A DNA stretch of 64,000 bases from Diphasiastrum complanatum (GCA_029204225.1 CM055106.1:9844274-9908273), one strand, 5' to 3'. Shown: positions 51,206 through 60,655, numbered from the stretch's first letter. Made by a program: numbers and translations. Notes: a model not told the origin generated them from the letters alone.

Positions 51206-51584
51206 TGTTAGGAATTAATGTTTATTTGATACTCCTTAATGATAGTTTGGCCATGCCTGCGTGCTATTATAGGGACCATTACTATTTATAGTAAATTCGT
51301 TTTTTATTGCTTATGCATGTAGGTGGGCGCACTACTACTACTAGATTAGGATCTATTTAGTACTTAGAAATCACCTTTGGTCTTTACCAAATATAGGTAG
51401 TATTTTTAGCAATTAGCTTTTGCTCTTTTGCTATATGCTTTAGGCTTTTAGACTTTCACATAGATTAGAGAAACTATATATGTAGGCTGGCGCCCCACCA
51501 CAAGATCATTCCAATATGTTAGAGCTCTGCTCAATTCTCCTATAATTTCTATGCTTGGTTGTGTGAGTGCTAGTAGGACTAGTA
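51206..51584 (+). mobile_element. 3' LTR (family A), truncated
   Basis: Follows the polypurine tract AAGGGGG. It matches the 5' LTR from TGTTAGGAATT to TAGTAGGACTAGTA, then stops about 35 bp short of the expected end, where hAT-derived sequence begins. No target duplication can be recovered. Confidence 0.9.
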
Positions 51585-51589
51585 TCCCG

Positions 51590-51885
51590 TGTCATGGCCT
51601 CATCCCACATCTTTGGAGAGACTGTCTCGAAGATTGCAGTTTGCGGGCCCAACTACACACCACCCACACCCGACACACTTCGCGGGCCTTTGCTCCAACG
51701 GCGGGTTACTGAGGTTAGAGAGAGACTAGCCGCATTGCACGAGGTCTGGAATAGTTACGGCTGTTCCATCATGGTTGATGGGTGGATTGATCATCGTAAA
51801 CGTCCACTCATCAACATCATTGCTTCCAGCTGCTCCCAGAAACTTGTCGTCTTGAGAGCTTGTCACTCTTCTGGTGAGCATCCAC
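51590..51885 (+). pseudogene. hAT transposase fragment (DUF659 N-terminus)
   Basis: Reads CGPNYTPPTPDTLRGPLLQR then WNSYGCSIMVDGWIDHRKRP and LINIIASSCSQKLVVLRA. This is the G-C-S-I-M-x-D-G-W-x-D...R-P-L-I-N block of plant hAT transposases. It is a truncated single block, different in sequence from the hAT at 43.9 kb. Confidence 0.82.
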
Positions 51886-51899
51886 TTCTCCCAAAAATC

Positions 51900-51970
51900 T
51901 TCTGGTCTTGACCTTGATCTTGCCTGTAGTTTACGTAGTTGTGCCAAAGATAAGAGGCCCGATTTCGCAC
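51900..51970 (-). CDS. Possible second exon of the orphan gene fragment
   Basis: Minus-strand open segment after an acceptor-like tttctag at 51971. It reads SGLLSLAQLRKLQARSRSRP in one frame. The end is uncertain because hAT sequence follows. It may belong with the segment at 52077-52333. Confidence 0.25.
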
Positions 51971-52076
51971 CTAGAAACCAAAACACTAGCAGGTTAAGTT
52001 AGACAACATGAGAATATCCTAAGGCCCATAGGAAAGATGGCGCTATAATTTTAATCCGAGAAAATGCATAACAAAC

Positions 52077-52333
52077 CTTTGTAGCATAGGGTCTAAAATC
52101 ATTGCCGGAAATACGAACAGAGCAGCATTTCATGAAATATAACCATGCCTCAAGAAGGTATTGGCGTTCACTTAAAGATGGATCTGAACACAAGCAAATA
52201 TCTGCCAAGACTATGCGGTAGTATAAATCGAAAAAGTCGATTTCATCACACTTAAGATCTATGCTGCTGAAACTAGTAACAACATCTACTACCGAAGACA
52301 AACTTTCCTGTGGCAGCAAATGTTCGGTGTTTG
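52077..52333 (-). CDS. Orphan exon-like segment of an unidentified gene
   Basis: Minus strand, 257 bp, open throughout, with an acceptor (gagttgtgtcag) and a donor (AAAG/GTTTGT). It reads ESLSSVVDVVTSFSSIDLKC, then EIDFFDLYYRIVLADICL and YLLEAWLYFMKCCSVRISG. The composition is that of an ordinary helical protein, not a transposon protein I know. It does not fit the helicase gene in whose intron it lies. A captured gene fragment or a nested gene are both possible. Unassigned. Confidence 0.45.
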
Positions 52334-52385
52334 CTGACACAACTCAATTCTTAACATGTCGAATAATATTTATAGTACATGAAAT

Positions 52386-52511
52386 CATCGAAGCCACGGT
52401 TCCCAGAACCGTGGGTTCTGGGAACCGTGGCAGGAACCGTCCCACGGTTCCTTGAACCGTGGTACGGTTCATCTAGGAAATTAATTAATTAATTATTCTG
52501 ATTTTCCCCCC
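52386..52511. mobile_element. One end of a CATA-type hAT-like element (truncated)
   Basis: Starts CATCGAAGCCACGGTTCC and continues with palindromic GGTTCC/GGAACC motifs, then (TTAA)n and TTTTCCCCCCAAA. It is about 130 bp of close similarity, in inverted orientation, to the right end of the element at 62807-63337. The other end is lost at the copia junction (about 52512), so no duplication can be tested; CATGAAAT (52378-52385) would be the left candidate. Confidence 0.75.
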
Positions 52512-52775
52512 AAATCAAGAGTGTGTTGCATGTACCAGGGTTGGCTAAGAACTTGCTATCTGTTGCTGCCATGACCAAACAAAACATGCTGGTGGAGTTT
52601 GATGAATCTACCTGTTTGGTAAAACACAAAGATCAAAGCTTCAAGGTGGTAGCCAAGGGAATGCAAGAAGGGGGTCTTTACAAGCTTTACACAGCCATTC
52701 CTAGCCAAGAGGCCTTGTCAAACGAAGCACATAGAGGTGGACAAGCACTTCATACGGGAGAAAGTGCATGGTGGA
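52512..52775 (+). pseudogene. Copia family B remnant: pre-integrase fused to RNase H
   Basis: Plus strand. VLHVPGLAKNLLSVAAMTKQ through GGLYKLYTAIPSQEALS is the region before the pre-integrase zinc domain. Then, in another frame, TKHIEVDKHFIREKVHGG is the RNase H region, so integrase and RT are deleted. The RNase H reading resumes at 56622 after the inserted element. Confidence 0.85.
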
Positions 52776-53187
52776 AGTTATGGACTCGGCTCATTACATT
52801 CGCCACGTCCATTTACATTTACTTTACTTTATGCATAAGCAGGCCTTGGGCCCTTTTTTATTCATTATTGACACTTACACTTTATGGTTGGCCTTGGGCC
52901 TTATTATTCATTATTTGGACATTTGGACATATTACTGGAGAGTGGGGGCCTTCTTGGAGGGCGCACTATTATCCCTCCCAGTTGGGCCCTTGCCACTGGA
53001 AGCTTCCTTTTTAGGGCTTCCTTTAGGCTATAAGTAGGGAATCTGTGTCATTTGTGATTCAACTATGATATTGATCTCTCTCCTCTTTAGTCTCTTTAAG
53101 CTCTATTTTTTGCTTTCTAGACTAATTCCTGCTTATGTCCTGCTTTCATAGATCAGCCATAGCATAATTGTCGTCTTGTTCATAACT
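52776..53187 (+). mobile_element. 5' LTR of the gag-only element, 412 bp
   Basis: From AGTTATGGACTCGG to ...TTGTTCATAACT. A 7-bp perfect terminal inverted repeat but with AG...CT instead of TG...CA. The primer site TGGTATCAGAGC (53188-53199) follows with no gap, which independently fixes the 3' end. Confidence 0.92.
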
Positions 53188-53550
53188 TGGTATCAGAGCA
53201 CTTTCCTGATTGCTGAATTTCAGATCTTATTTTTTGATCGGGCGCCCATTTTTCTTGCTGATTTTTTTTTTTCTCTCTTTGCTGAGGGCTTTCAACTCTT
53301 TGCTTCAGAAACATTCAGCACAGTTTGGAGGAGGACCAGCTCCCATCAAAGCATTTTCCTTGGCGGAGCTTTAGCGGACAGTTAGCGAAAGTACTTCCGC
53401 TAAATTTGGCGGCCAAAAAACAAAAATTTGGCAGATTATTTCCGGCGCCCAAGTTCCAACCCTCCATCACCCATTTCCAACGCCCAATTCCCTCATCTCA
53501 TTCGTCCGTTCCTCCTTCCATTTTCAGCCCTCTCTTCACACCTTGTTTGC

Positions 53551-53854
53551 AGAGATCAATATGATAGCTGAATAACAAATGACACAGATTCCCTACTTAT
53601 AGCCTAAAGGAAGCCCTAGAAAGGAAGCTTCCAATGGCAAGGGCCCAACTGGGAGGGATAATAGTGCGCCCTCCAAGAAGGCCCCCACTCTCTAGTAATA
53701 TGTCCAAATGTCCAAATAATGAATAATAAGGCCCAAGGCCAACCATAAAGTGTAAGTGTCAATAATGAATAAAAAAGGGCCCAAGGCCTGCTTGTGCATA
53801 AAGTAAAGTAAATGTAAATGGACGCGGCGAATGTAATGAGCCGAGTCCATAACT
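53551..53854 (-). mobile_element. Inverted major part of the 3' LTR
   Basis: About 304 bp, reverse complement of the 5' LTR's first part, ending CCATAACT at 53854. The adjacent CTCCCC (53855-53860) is the complement of a GGGGAG polypurine tract. The left break at about 53551 coincides with a shared AGAGATC motif. Confidence 0.92.
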
Positions 53855-54042
53855 CTCCCCGACACGAAAAAAAAGACCCAACTGCCCAAAAGAAACTGGA
53901 TCAAACAACAGCAAGCCCTGGTGCATCAACAACTAGAGCAGCATCTGATGTAGAGGAATCAACAAGTGCAGCAAGAGCACGATCCTGATCCGCAAGTGAT
54001 GGCATATGATAAAAGACATCAATAGGCTCCCATGTGGCCTCC

Positions 54043-54730
54043 TCAATAGGACGACCATCCCACTGGATCAAAAGGCCCCAACTGAAAAACTGTAGCCGAA
54101 AAACTCATCCAGAAAGACCTCATATGGACATACCAATCCATCATAGGATACACCAAAAACGGATGGAGAATCGAATGACCCATCGAAACTGGCCTAAAGT
54201 GTAATCCCAAAGTACACACCAGGCGCACAAGTGAGGAATAGAAGAAATGCACTGGAACGAGGAACATGATCCGCAACACCAGTAGCAAGCATCGGAGCAA
54301 TATCCACGTGTAGCTGGGAATGAGTATCAAAGTACATATGAGCAACACTGAAGTATATGGCGGCAACATCCCCAAAAACTATCCAAGAGAGGAGAAGGAA
54401 CTCTCTCAAGATACCCTGATGGTCTCGGAACACCAGAACAAAGTGGGAACTCAGCATCGGAGACCAAGCGATATGGAGCAACCCGAAATGACGGGGAACC
54501 TGAAGATCATTCGGACAAACAGTAGCTGGAACGGAGGCAATAACCCAAGCCATCAGGATATGCCAAGCTTGACAATGAGCAACAATCCAAGGAACAGATA
54601 GAGAGCCACATGCATAATCATAGAGATATCCGCACCATAGGCGATCAGTTATATGGAAAAACCAGCACCAATCAACAGTCCGAATGAAAACCAAGCTATA
54701 CGTAATAAGAAATATACTCTCGCCCCGCAT
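54043..54730 (-). pseudogene. ORFs downstream of gag in the gag-only element
   Basis: A 178-codon ORF (54194-54730, minus) and a 110-codon ORF in another frame (54043-54375). They are hydrophobic and Cys/Trp-rich (for example VDWCWFFHITDRLWCGYLYD) with no recognised domain. They could be decayed continuation of gag or sequence carried by the element. Confidence 0.35.
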
Positions 54731-54919
54731 CTAGAATAATATGATCCACAAATGGAAAAACATACGTAGGCATAATAACAGAAGCATCAGTTGATAATTT
54801 CTAGCCTAAATATGCATCTAGAAGAACCGCATACTCATCTAGACGGGTATCAGCAAAATAAACTAGTGAGTATACAATAGGACCATCATGAAATGTATAA
54901 CCATATGCCATATGGAGAT

Positions 54920-55810
54920 CTACTCATCTGAAAGAACAACCGTAGACCCATGAATAATATCGAAATAAGGAGCATAGGCGACAACATCTATAGCATGGCG
55001 CTCAGGAACATGAGTAGCATCAAAGGACTCAACAACAATATCAAAGCATGCAACATCGGCAATAGTAGCAAGGCAGACTATATCAGTATCAAAGCATGGA
55101 ACAACATCGGTAGCACCATCAAAGCATGCAACGACATCATCAATAGTATCATAGCATGCTATATCAGTATCAAGAACCATATCAGCCGCAACCTGTATAT
55201 GTGAATCAACATCAGTAGGAACCTGTATATGTGACTCTGACTCACTATGGGATACAATGACGAGCTCAGGTAGATCAATAACTATTTCAAGTAAATCAGG
55301 CAACTCGCTCACACTGTGCGATATAGAATCATCCTCATGTGTATCGCTAGCAATGTGTGAATCAACCACACGTGAATCGCTAGAAATGTGTGAATCTATC
55401 TCTATTTGTCCTGCACAAGAAAATGGAACCTCGCATATGGAAGAATGCTCACGAGAGGAATCAAGAGTAGAATTCTGAAGACCTATAATAGCACTCGTAA
55501 GAGCGATAGGAGGAACAATTACAGAATTATCATCGGAAAATATAAGAAGGCGAAGTACTGGTAGAAAGTCATGCCACTCAGAGATAGGCGGATGAGAATG
55601 GACATAGTCAAACCACTTCGACCTAGCAGAACCCTTTAAGAGAAAAATTGCATCAAGAATCTTGTTAGGACCTGGACAAGTTGGCCGAGAAGTATCAAAG
55701 TAATACTGAAGACATGTGAGCCATTTGTCGAACATATGTTCAGATGGTATATCACTATTAAAAACAAAAAGATAATCTAAAGGGGATAGAGACCGGAAAT
55801 CAAAAGTCAT
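54920..55810 (-). CDS. Gag-like ORF, 296 codons
   Basis: The longest ORF in the window. The N-terminal third reads FDKWLTCLQYYFDTSRPTCP then ILDAIFLLKGSARSKWFDYV and PPISEWHDFLPVLRLLIF. This fits the retrotransposon gag block (W-x-x-x-L-x-x-Y-F ... A-x-x-L-x-G-x-A-x-x-W ... W-x-x-F). The remainder is acidic and repetitive, with recurring DSHI, HVPE and VACFD motifs (Ser/Asp/Ile/Val-rich). No zinc knuckle or protease was seen. In element orientation it is the first ORF after the leader. The intact frame suggests fairly recent activity or chance preservation. Confidence 0.75.
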   Translation of the reverse strand: MTFDFRSLSPLDYLFVFNSDIPSEHMFDKWLTCLQYYFDTSRPTCPGPNKILDAIFLLKGSARSKWFDYVHSHPPISEWHDFLPVLRLLIFSDDNSVIVPPIALTSAIIGLQNSTLDSSREHSSICEVPFSCAGQIEIDSHISSDSRVVDSHIASDTHEDDSISHSVSELPDLLEIVIDLPELVIVSHSESESHIQVPTDVDSHIQVAADMVLDTDIACYDTIDDVVACFDGATDVVPCFDTDIVCLATIADVACFDIVVESFDATHVPERHAIDVVAYAPYFDIIHGSTVVLSDE

Positions 55811-56535
55811 ATAAAAATAAAATTAAAAGTAACGGAAAAGAATATGTAACCCAATGATCCAAATAATTTGGGTGGTTTATATTTTTATATTTTATATTGG
55901 AGCGTAGAAAATGAAGAAAAAGTGAGAAACGAAATCGACGATGAAAATGAATTATGGAATTCAGAAAGCCAAGCAAGATGCTAATCAAGTGGACGAACTG
56001 AAGGAGAGGACATAAGTCGTCACAACAGGTACGCCAATGAAAAGAGGTAACAAATAGTGTAGGTAGTACCTCGCAACTGCAAACGAGAGCGTGCTGAAAA
56101 CGGTACTAAAATGAAGAGATACCGGGCAGCCACCAAATAGAGATAAAAAATGTTTTTGGGCCGCTTTGTAGCTGGAAATTATGCGAAATGAATTGCGTAC
56201 AGGCTGTAGAAAGCTGCTGGAAATCTGCACGGACAGCCACCGATCAAATCTGTCAAGGAACTGCGTTGGAGCTGGAAAATTTGCCAAGTATTGGGGCCAA
56301 ATGGGGCGTTGGACAGCCACCAAGTAATGTTGCAAGAGATGCTGGAAAAAAATGCGTCGAAAAGGTTGGAAAACAGCGAATATGAAGGCTGTAAAAATGC
56401 GCTGCGGACAGCAAATGTAAAGGTTGGAAAAACAGTAAGTATGAGGGTGGAGATGAGCCTGCAATCAAATTTGGATTTGGGGTAGCAAACGGAGGCGGAA
56501 CGAAGTAAAAATTGGAGGGGGATGGGTGCTACTCT
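55811..56535 (-). mobile_element. Leader region of the gag-only element (inverted)
   Basis: In un-inverted orientation this precedes gag. It contains minus-strand frames open at 55985-56464 and overlapping plus-strand frames with no recognised motif. AAATTTGG-, GGACAGCCACC- and GCTGGAAA-like short motifs repeat at 56130-56420. Confidence 0.6.
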
Positions 56536-56616
56536 TTCTTGCTTTCTAGACTAATTCTTGCTTATGTCCTGCTTTCATAGATCAGCCATAACATAACTGT
56601 GGTCTTGTTCATAACT
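56536..56616 (+). mobile_element. Terminal 81 bp of the 3' LTR, un-inverted
   Basis: Matches the last part of the 5' LTR (TTGCTTTCTAGACTAATTC... to CATAACT) in plus orientation and is followed by the GTGGA duplication. With the inverted part it accounts for all but roughly 40 bp of an LTR. Confidence 0.92.
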
Positions 56617-56756
56617 GTGGAGAGATCGAGCTAATTTATTACGACACCAAAGACCAAATAGCTAATATCTTTACTAAACCACTTAGTAAAGATAAGTTTC
56701 AAAACTTCAGATCTTTGTTGGGTGTCAGTTTGAATAAAATTGCCATTAAGCGGGGG
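56617..56756 (+). pseudogene. Copia family B RNase H C-terminus
   Basis: EIELIYYDTKDQIANIFTKP then LSKDKFQNFRSLLGV is the conserved RNase H end, in the frame left at 52770. It is followed by the polypurine tract GCGGGGG. Confidence 0.92.
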
Positions 56757-57161
56757 TGTTGAAGAGTAATGCCTATTTTACCCCTTTGGCTAAGCACTAA
56801 TTATGTTGTAAGTAGTACATAACTCATGGGGCATGTTATTAACTAAATACATGAGACCTGCCTTTTGTAAGTTGAGTTAATTAGTGCAAGTGGCCCAGTT
56901 GGCCAAGTAGCTCACTCATACGGTTGTCACCTAGACTTTCCATGCATGTATTTGAGGTGCTTGCCTCACAATGGACTTGGAGAACCCACGCCCTTCTCTC
57001 TCTCTCTAGCAATTCATTTTCTCTTCTAACTTTTGGTGTGGTAAGGTGCTTATGCAATTTTCCTTGTATGTGATGGTTTCCATAGCTAAGTTTCTCAAGC
57101 TTTCTTGGTTGATCTAGTATTGAAGTTAAGATACTCCATAGCTAGGTCTTGTCATCAATTT
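56757..57161 (+). mobile_element. 3' LTR (family B), plus strand
   Basis: Starts TGTTGAAGAGTAATG and is homologous, inverted, to 47405-47815. It contains a short (TC)n run at 56995-57006. The 3' end (about 57161) is approximate because the two copies diverge around TCATCAATT. Confidence 0.88.
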
Positions 57162-58255
57162 CAGCTTTTGGTACTTGGCCAAATTGAGGTCTCAAACTAG
57201 CATGTTCGGTCTCCTATTGTTGCACTTGCTCTTGAGGCTTACAGGACTCATGACTAGGATCCTCGTCTGTGGAATCAATCAAGGGTAGGAACTCAATTCT
57301 TCGGTGAATGCTCTTCGTCAAAGATGACGTCTCGACTTACGATCTTCTTCCTGTTCTCGAGATCATATAGCACATAGGCTTTCTCACCTTCACTATACCC
57401 AGGGAAGATACACTTCACGGATTTTGCATCAAGTTTCTTCTGCAAGTCCTTTGGTATATGTGCATACGCCCCCGTACACCCAAATAAAAACTCGAAAGCT
57501 GCCCACTTTGGTTTGCGCTTGTTGCCACTATACACTTCTTCAAGCGTGACTCTTTCAACCGCTTTGGTTGGGCTTCTATTCAAAAGAAAAACAGCAGTTG
57601 CTACCACTTCCGCCCAAAGGCATTTGGCAACCCCTTTGAATTGAGCATGCTCCTTGCACACTCAACTATAGACCTGTTTTTCCGCTCAGCCACATTGTTC
57701 TGCTGCGGTGTATGTGAAGCGGCAAACTGTCTCTTTATCCCACATGTCTTGCAAAGGTCTTTGGACTCATCAGAAATACACTCACCACCCTTATCTGACC
57801 TGAGAGTCTTTAGCCTCTTTCCTGTGTGATTTTCCACTAAAGCTTTCCATTGTTTGAAGTATTTGAACGCTTCAGATTTTATCTTCAAAAAATAGACCCA
57901 TACCTTCCGTGAGAAATCATCTACGAAGGTCATGAGATAGTACGCCCCCCATGCTGATCTGGTCTGCATGGGACCACACAAATCTGAATGCACAAGCTTA
58001 AGAATGCCCTTGGCCCCGGTAGCTTTTCCCTTTGTAAACCTTTTCCTTTGTTGATTTCCTACTGCACAAGCCTCACATGTATCTGAAGAAGACTTAATGC
58101 TAGGACGGTCTACTACCATATTGTGCTTGCTCAAAACTTGTACACTTTGATAGCTCAAATGACCATACCTCTCGTGCCAAAGCTCGTCCTGACTAGAATC
58201 CCTTGCTGACATGACAAGGCCTCTTGGCTAGGAATGGCTGTGTAAAGTGCATCCA
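57162..58255 (-). pseudogene. Ty1-copia integrase, minus strand (family B)
   Basis: Right to left: LYTAIPSQEALS, identical to the plus-strand family B remnant at 52.7 kb, then LWHERYGHLSYQSVQVLSKH (pre-integrase HxxxH region) with CEACAVGNQQRKRF. The integrase core has LVHSDLCGPM, FVDDFSRKVWVYFL, LRSDKGGECISDE and HTPQQNNVAERKNRSIVECA. It ends LNRSPTKAVERVTLEEVYSG ... SRDVIFDEEHSPKN. There is one frameshift near 57600-57660. It may be the 5' part of the same minus-strand element whose RT lies at 47.8-48.6 kb, separated by the nested insertions. Confidence 0.9.
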
Positions 58256-58315
58256 TCCTCAAAAGGCATGTTTAGACCAAGAAAGAAAGCAAAGATGACA
58301 TTCAAGCACACGAAT

Positions 58316-59250
58316 TTTCATGGATGACGATCTCACCTACATACAAGTGGCAGAAAAACGTCAAGCTTTCCAGGATGCCAAGACATCGGGACTGAGGGTG
58401 ATTTACCGAGATGGCCAGATTCGTTACCTTGACGGTAATTCTAGCGGCTCCCCAATAGGAAACCCCGGGCACAGGTCCATCCCGGGGCCCCGTCCACACC
58501 GGTTGCATATTGGGGTTTGGAATTGTAATGGTATACACTCGTCTTCCACTGCTGGAGACCTTATTGATTTCATTACAGGGAGAGACATTCTATAATTTAT
58601 GGAGACACATGAGAGCCAGATCAGAGGACTGCCTACATTTCCAGGATATAGCTGGTCTTTCTGCAGATATTATCAGATTTGCTGGTCGAGGGCATGTTCT
58701 TCTCACTGGCGAATTTGAGACCAGGACTGCTATGCAACAGGTTGACTTTCATGATGTTGCTGATCAGTTACATATACGAGCCATTGATTGTGATGATATG
58801 GGAGTTACTAGGTTTCAGCTGATTCACATGGACCTATCACCGCATATGGAGAGTACTTGTTGCAGCTTGGCGAAGCCCATGAGTTAGCCACTTATAATGG
58901 CCTAGGTTGTTGCAACTTGGAGACTACTTGTTGGCAAAGCCCATGAGTTAGCCATTTATAATGGCCTAGCTTGTTGGCCTGATTCGAGCAACAACACATG
59001 CCATCCCCATATTGGCGGACATAGTGTCGTCGACTACCTCATGGGGGTCACCATCCCTTATCCCACTGATATCAACACTTCCAGATTCTCCCCACTACTC
59101 TCTCCAACCACTCTTTCATGTCTTTCCATTTGGGTTCTATATTACCCTCACCATCTCCCTCGCATTCCTTCATTGACCCTGCATCCAGATATACTTTCAC
59201 TCACACATATATCCAGAAATACCAGGAGACCCTCATTTCTTTACTAAGAC
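58316..59250 (+). pseudogene. LINE-type endonuclease (EEP) remnant
   Basis: Plus strand, broken frames. HIGVWNCNGIHSS is an N-terminal endonuclease/exonuclease/phosphatase motif (W-N-x-x-G). GRGHVLLTGEFETRTAMQQV corresponds to the G-D-F-N-x-R block, mutated here, followed by DVADQLHIRAIDCDDMGVTR and, in another frame, HSVVDYLMG (S-x-x-D-Y-x-x). The middle of the domain is deleted, and an 87-bp segment near 58858-58975 is imperfectly duplicated. No reverse transcriptase follows. Source probably a non-LTR retrotransposon. Confidence 0.7.
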
Positions 59251-60057
59251 ACTTTCCCCATGATAGCCCATTGGAAACACAAGCTGACTTTCTGACCAGA
59301 TCACTCATACTATTGTTGCTTCTATGCAGCAGATGCATGGTGTACAGGTCTCTCCTCATCTAATTGGGTGGTGGGGGGTCAGTATCTCGCGTGTGCAAAT
59401 CCTTATGCTATCACATATGATACGGGCTAAGTCGTCCGTTCCACATCAGATCATTTTAGCGGAGTTTGCAGTTCCACCCATTCAGCTTGATGCCATTTTT
59501 CAACTTATCACCTATATTCAAAGAGTCAGGTTATTCCCATTGGATGAGCGGAGGTATACACAGGCAGCGCTTATCTTGCCAGAGTTTATGATTAGATAGG
59601 GCATGGCATCCAAGAAGATGAACAGGAATACCATTCAATACTCAGTATAAATCTATATCATCCTGAACTGGTAGAGGACCAGACAGGAACATTAAGCTAA
59701 ATTGTACTAAGAAAGGAGTTTGACCCTCTCATTGTTGTACCATATAATTTGCTGGTTAACATGGCTCGTGCATACTCAACCAGCAAAAACTTTGACAAAA
59801 AGAGAACAAAAATTATAATGTACAAGCTCTCAAACAACACAGTCACTACATACTATTTGGTATGAACGAATGTTGTGTATGCACAAAGGAATGGCAATGT
59901 TGCACAAAGATTCTCCATAGATAGTTAATTTCTCTTTTGTTGACAGAAAATTAGCTAGCCAACAAACAACAAAATTTTCAAAGTAGTCTCAACAAACCGT
60001 AAGTGTTTCATGAATGGGCTTTTCAAACATTTTTAGTCATACACTTGGAATATGTAC
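59251..60057. other. Intron sequence with possible element continuation
   Basis: A plus-strand ORF at 59324-59599 (VPPIQLDAIFQLITYIQRVR...) may continue the element's coding sequence, but no motif was recognised. The rest to 60057 is plain intron. Confidence 0.35.
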
Positions 60058-60177
60058 CTTGAAATTGTGCTGCCAAAATTCGAACGCGTGAAGGTTTGCA
60101 AAAAGGACAGATGGTGGAGAAGCTGATGCAATTTCATCCGATTGAGTCATGGTTTGATAGAAGCTATCATGGAAACT
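60058..60177 (-). CDS. DExH8: DExH8-like helicase, exon before the giant intron
   Basis: Minus strand, 120 bp (40 codons, phase 0). The acceptor is ...gtgcattcag and the donor is AAG/GTACAT. It reads SFHDSFYQTMTQSDEIASAS and VLFANLHAFEFWQHNFK; the A-N-x-x-A-F-x-F-W-x-x-x-F-K pattern is expected in this helicase family shortly before the D-K-x-R-x-E motif of the next exon. Confidence 0.88.
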
Positions 60178-60374
60178 CTGAATGCACAAAAGGAACAACG
60201 ACATCAAGCCTTTACACAACTAAATATGATTTGAAAAGAATGAAGACCAAAATAGACACTCAGAGCACCAAAGGACAAGAAAACAACTTTTTATATAGCA
60301 TTTGTCAATACCTAAGCCTTGAAACTGGAAAAAGACTGACACGAATAACCACTGATGTCAGAATTGCCTATCAC

Positions 60375-60655
60375 CTTAGCCCCGCCAAAAGGCTGCATGA
60401 TCGGGTAAGGACTTGTATCAAGTATCACAGCCAGTGTTCCACACTCTCTAATAAAACCAGCCTCAGCACCCTTTACAACTAACATTGACGATTCTAGAGA
60501 GAGTGGCAAATTCCCAAGCAGAAGTCCATAAAAACTGGGCTGATATTTTTCACGCTGATCTGTTGAAGCCTCTAGGGCATGCAAATTGACCAATGTTTCA
60601 AAAGCATTTTCAACTGTTTCAAGCTGCGGTGGACTCATCGACCTTTGGAATGTAG
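60375..60655 (-). CDS. DExH8: DExH8-like helicase, HA2/OB-region exon
   Basis: Minus strand, 281 bp. The acceptor is ...ctggtttcag and the donor AAG/GTGATA. It reads SMSPPQLETVENAFETLVNL, then YQPSFYGLLLGNLPLSLESS and AVILDTSPYPIMQPFGG. P-P-x-x-x-x-V-x-x-A and the L-x-x-L-P-L-S pattern are characteristic of the helicase-associated domain after the motor of DExH RNA helicases. The motor exons must lie beyond the right edge, as no further exon was found up to 64000. Confidence 0.88.

Larger units (their letters stand above)
52776..56616 (+). mobile_element. Gag-only LTR retrotransposon with inverted interior
   Basis: A 3841-bp insertion. Ends are AGTTATG (52776) and CATAACT (56610-56616), with an identical 5-bp duplication GTGGA at 52771-52775 and 56617-56621. 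Removing it restores the copia RNase H frame (HGG then EIELIYYD). Order: 5' LTR, primer site, leader to about 53550; then 53551-56535 reversed, carrying the polypurine tract, most of the 3' LTR and gag on the minus strand; then the last 81 bp of the 3' LTR in plus orientation. Re-inverting 53551-56535 gives an almost complete 3' LTR. No protease, RT or integrase, so it is non-autonomous (TR-GAG-like). Confidence 0.9.
43762..60057 (-). other. 16.3-kb intron of the helicase gene, packed with nested elements
   Basis: Spans the donor at 60057 (AAG/GTACAT) to the acceptor at 43762. The other introns seen here are about 94-219 bp. It contains hAT, copia, gag-only LTR element and LINE-type remnants listed separately. 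If the gene is expressed, all of this must be transcribed and spliced. Confidence 0.8.
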
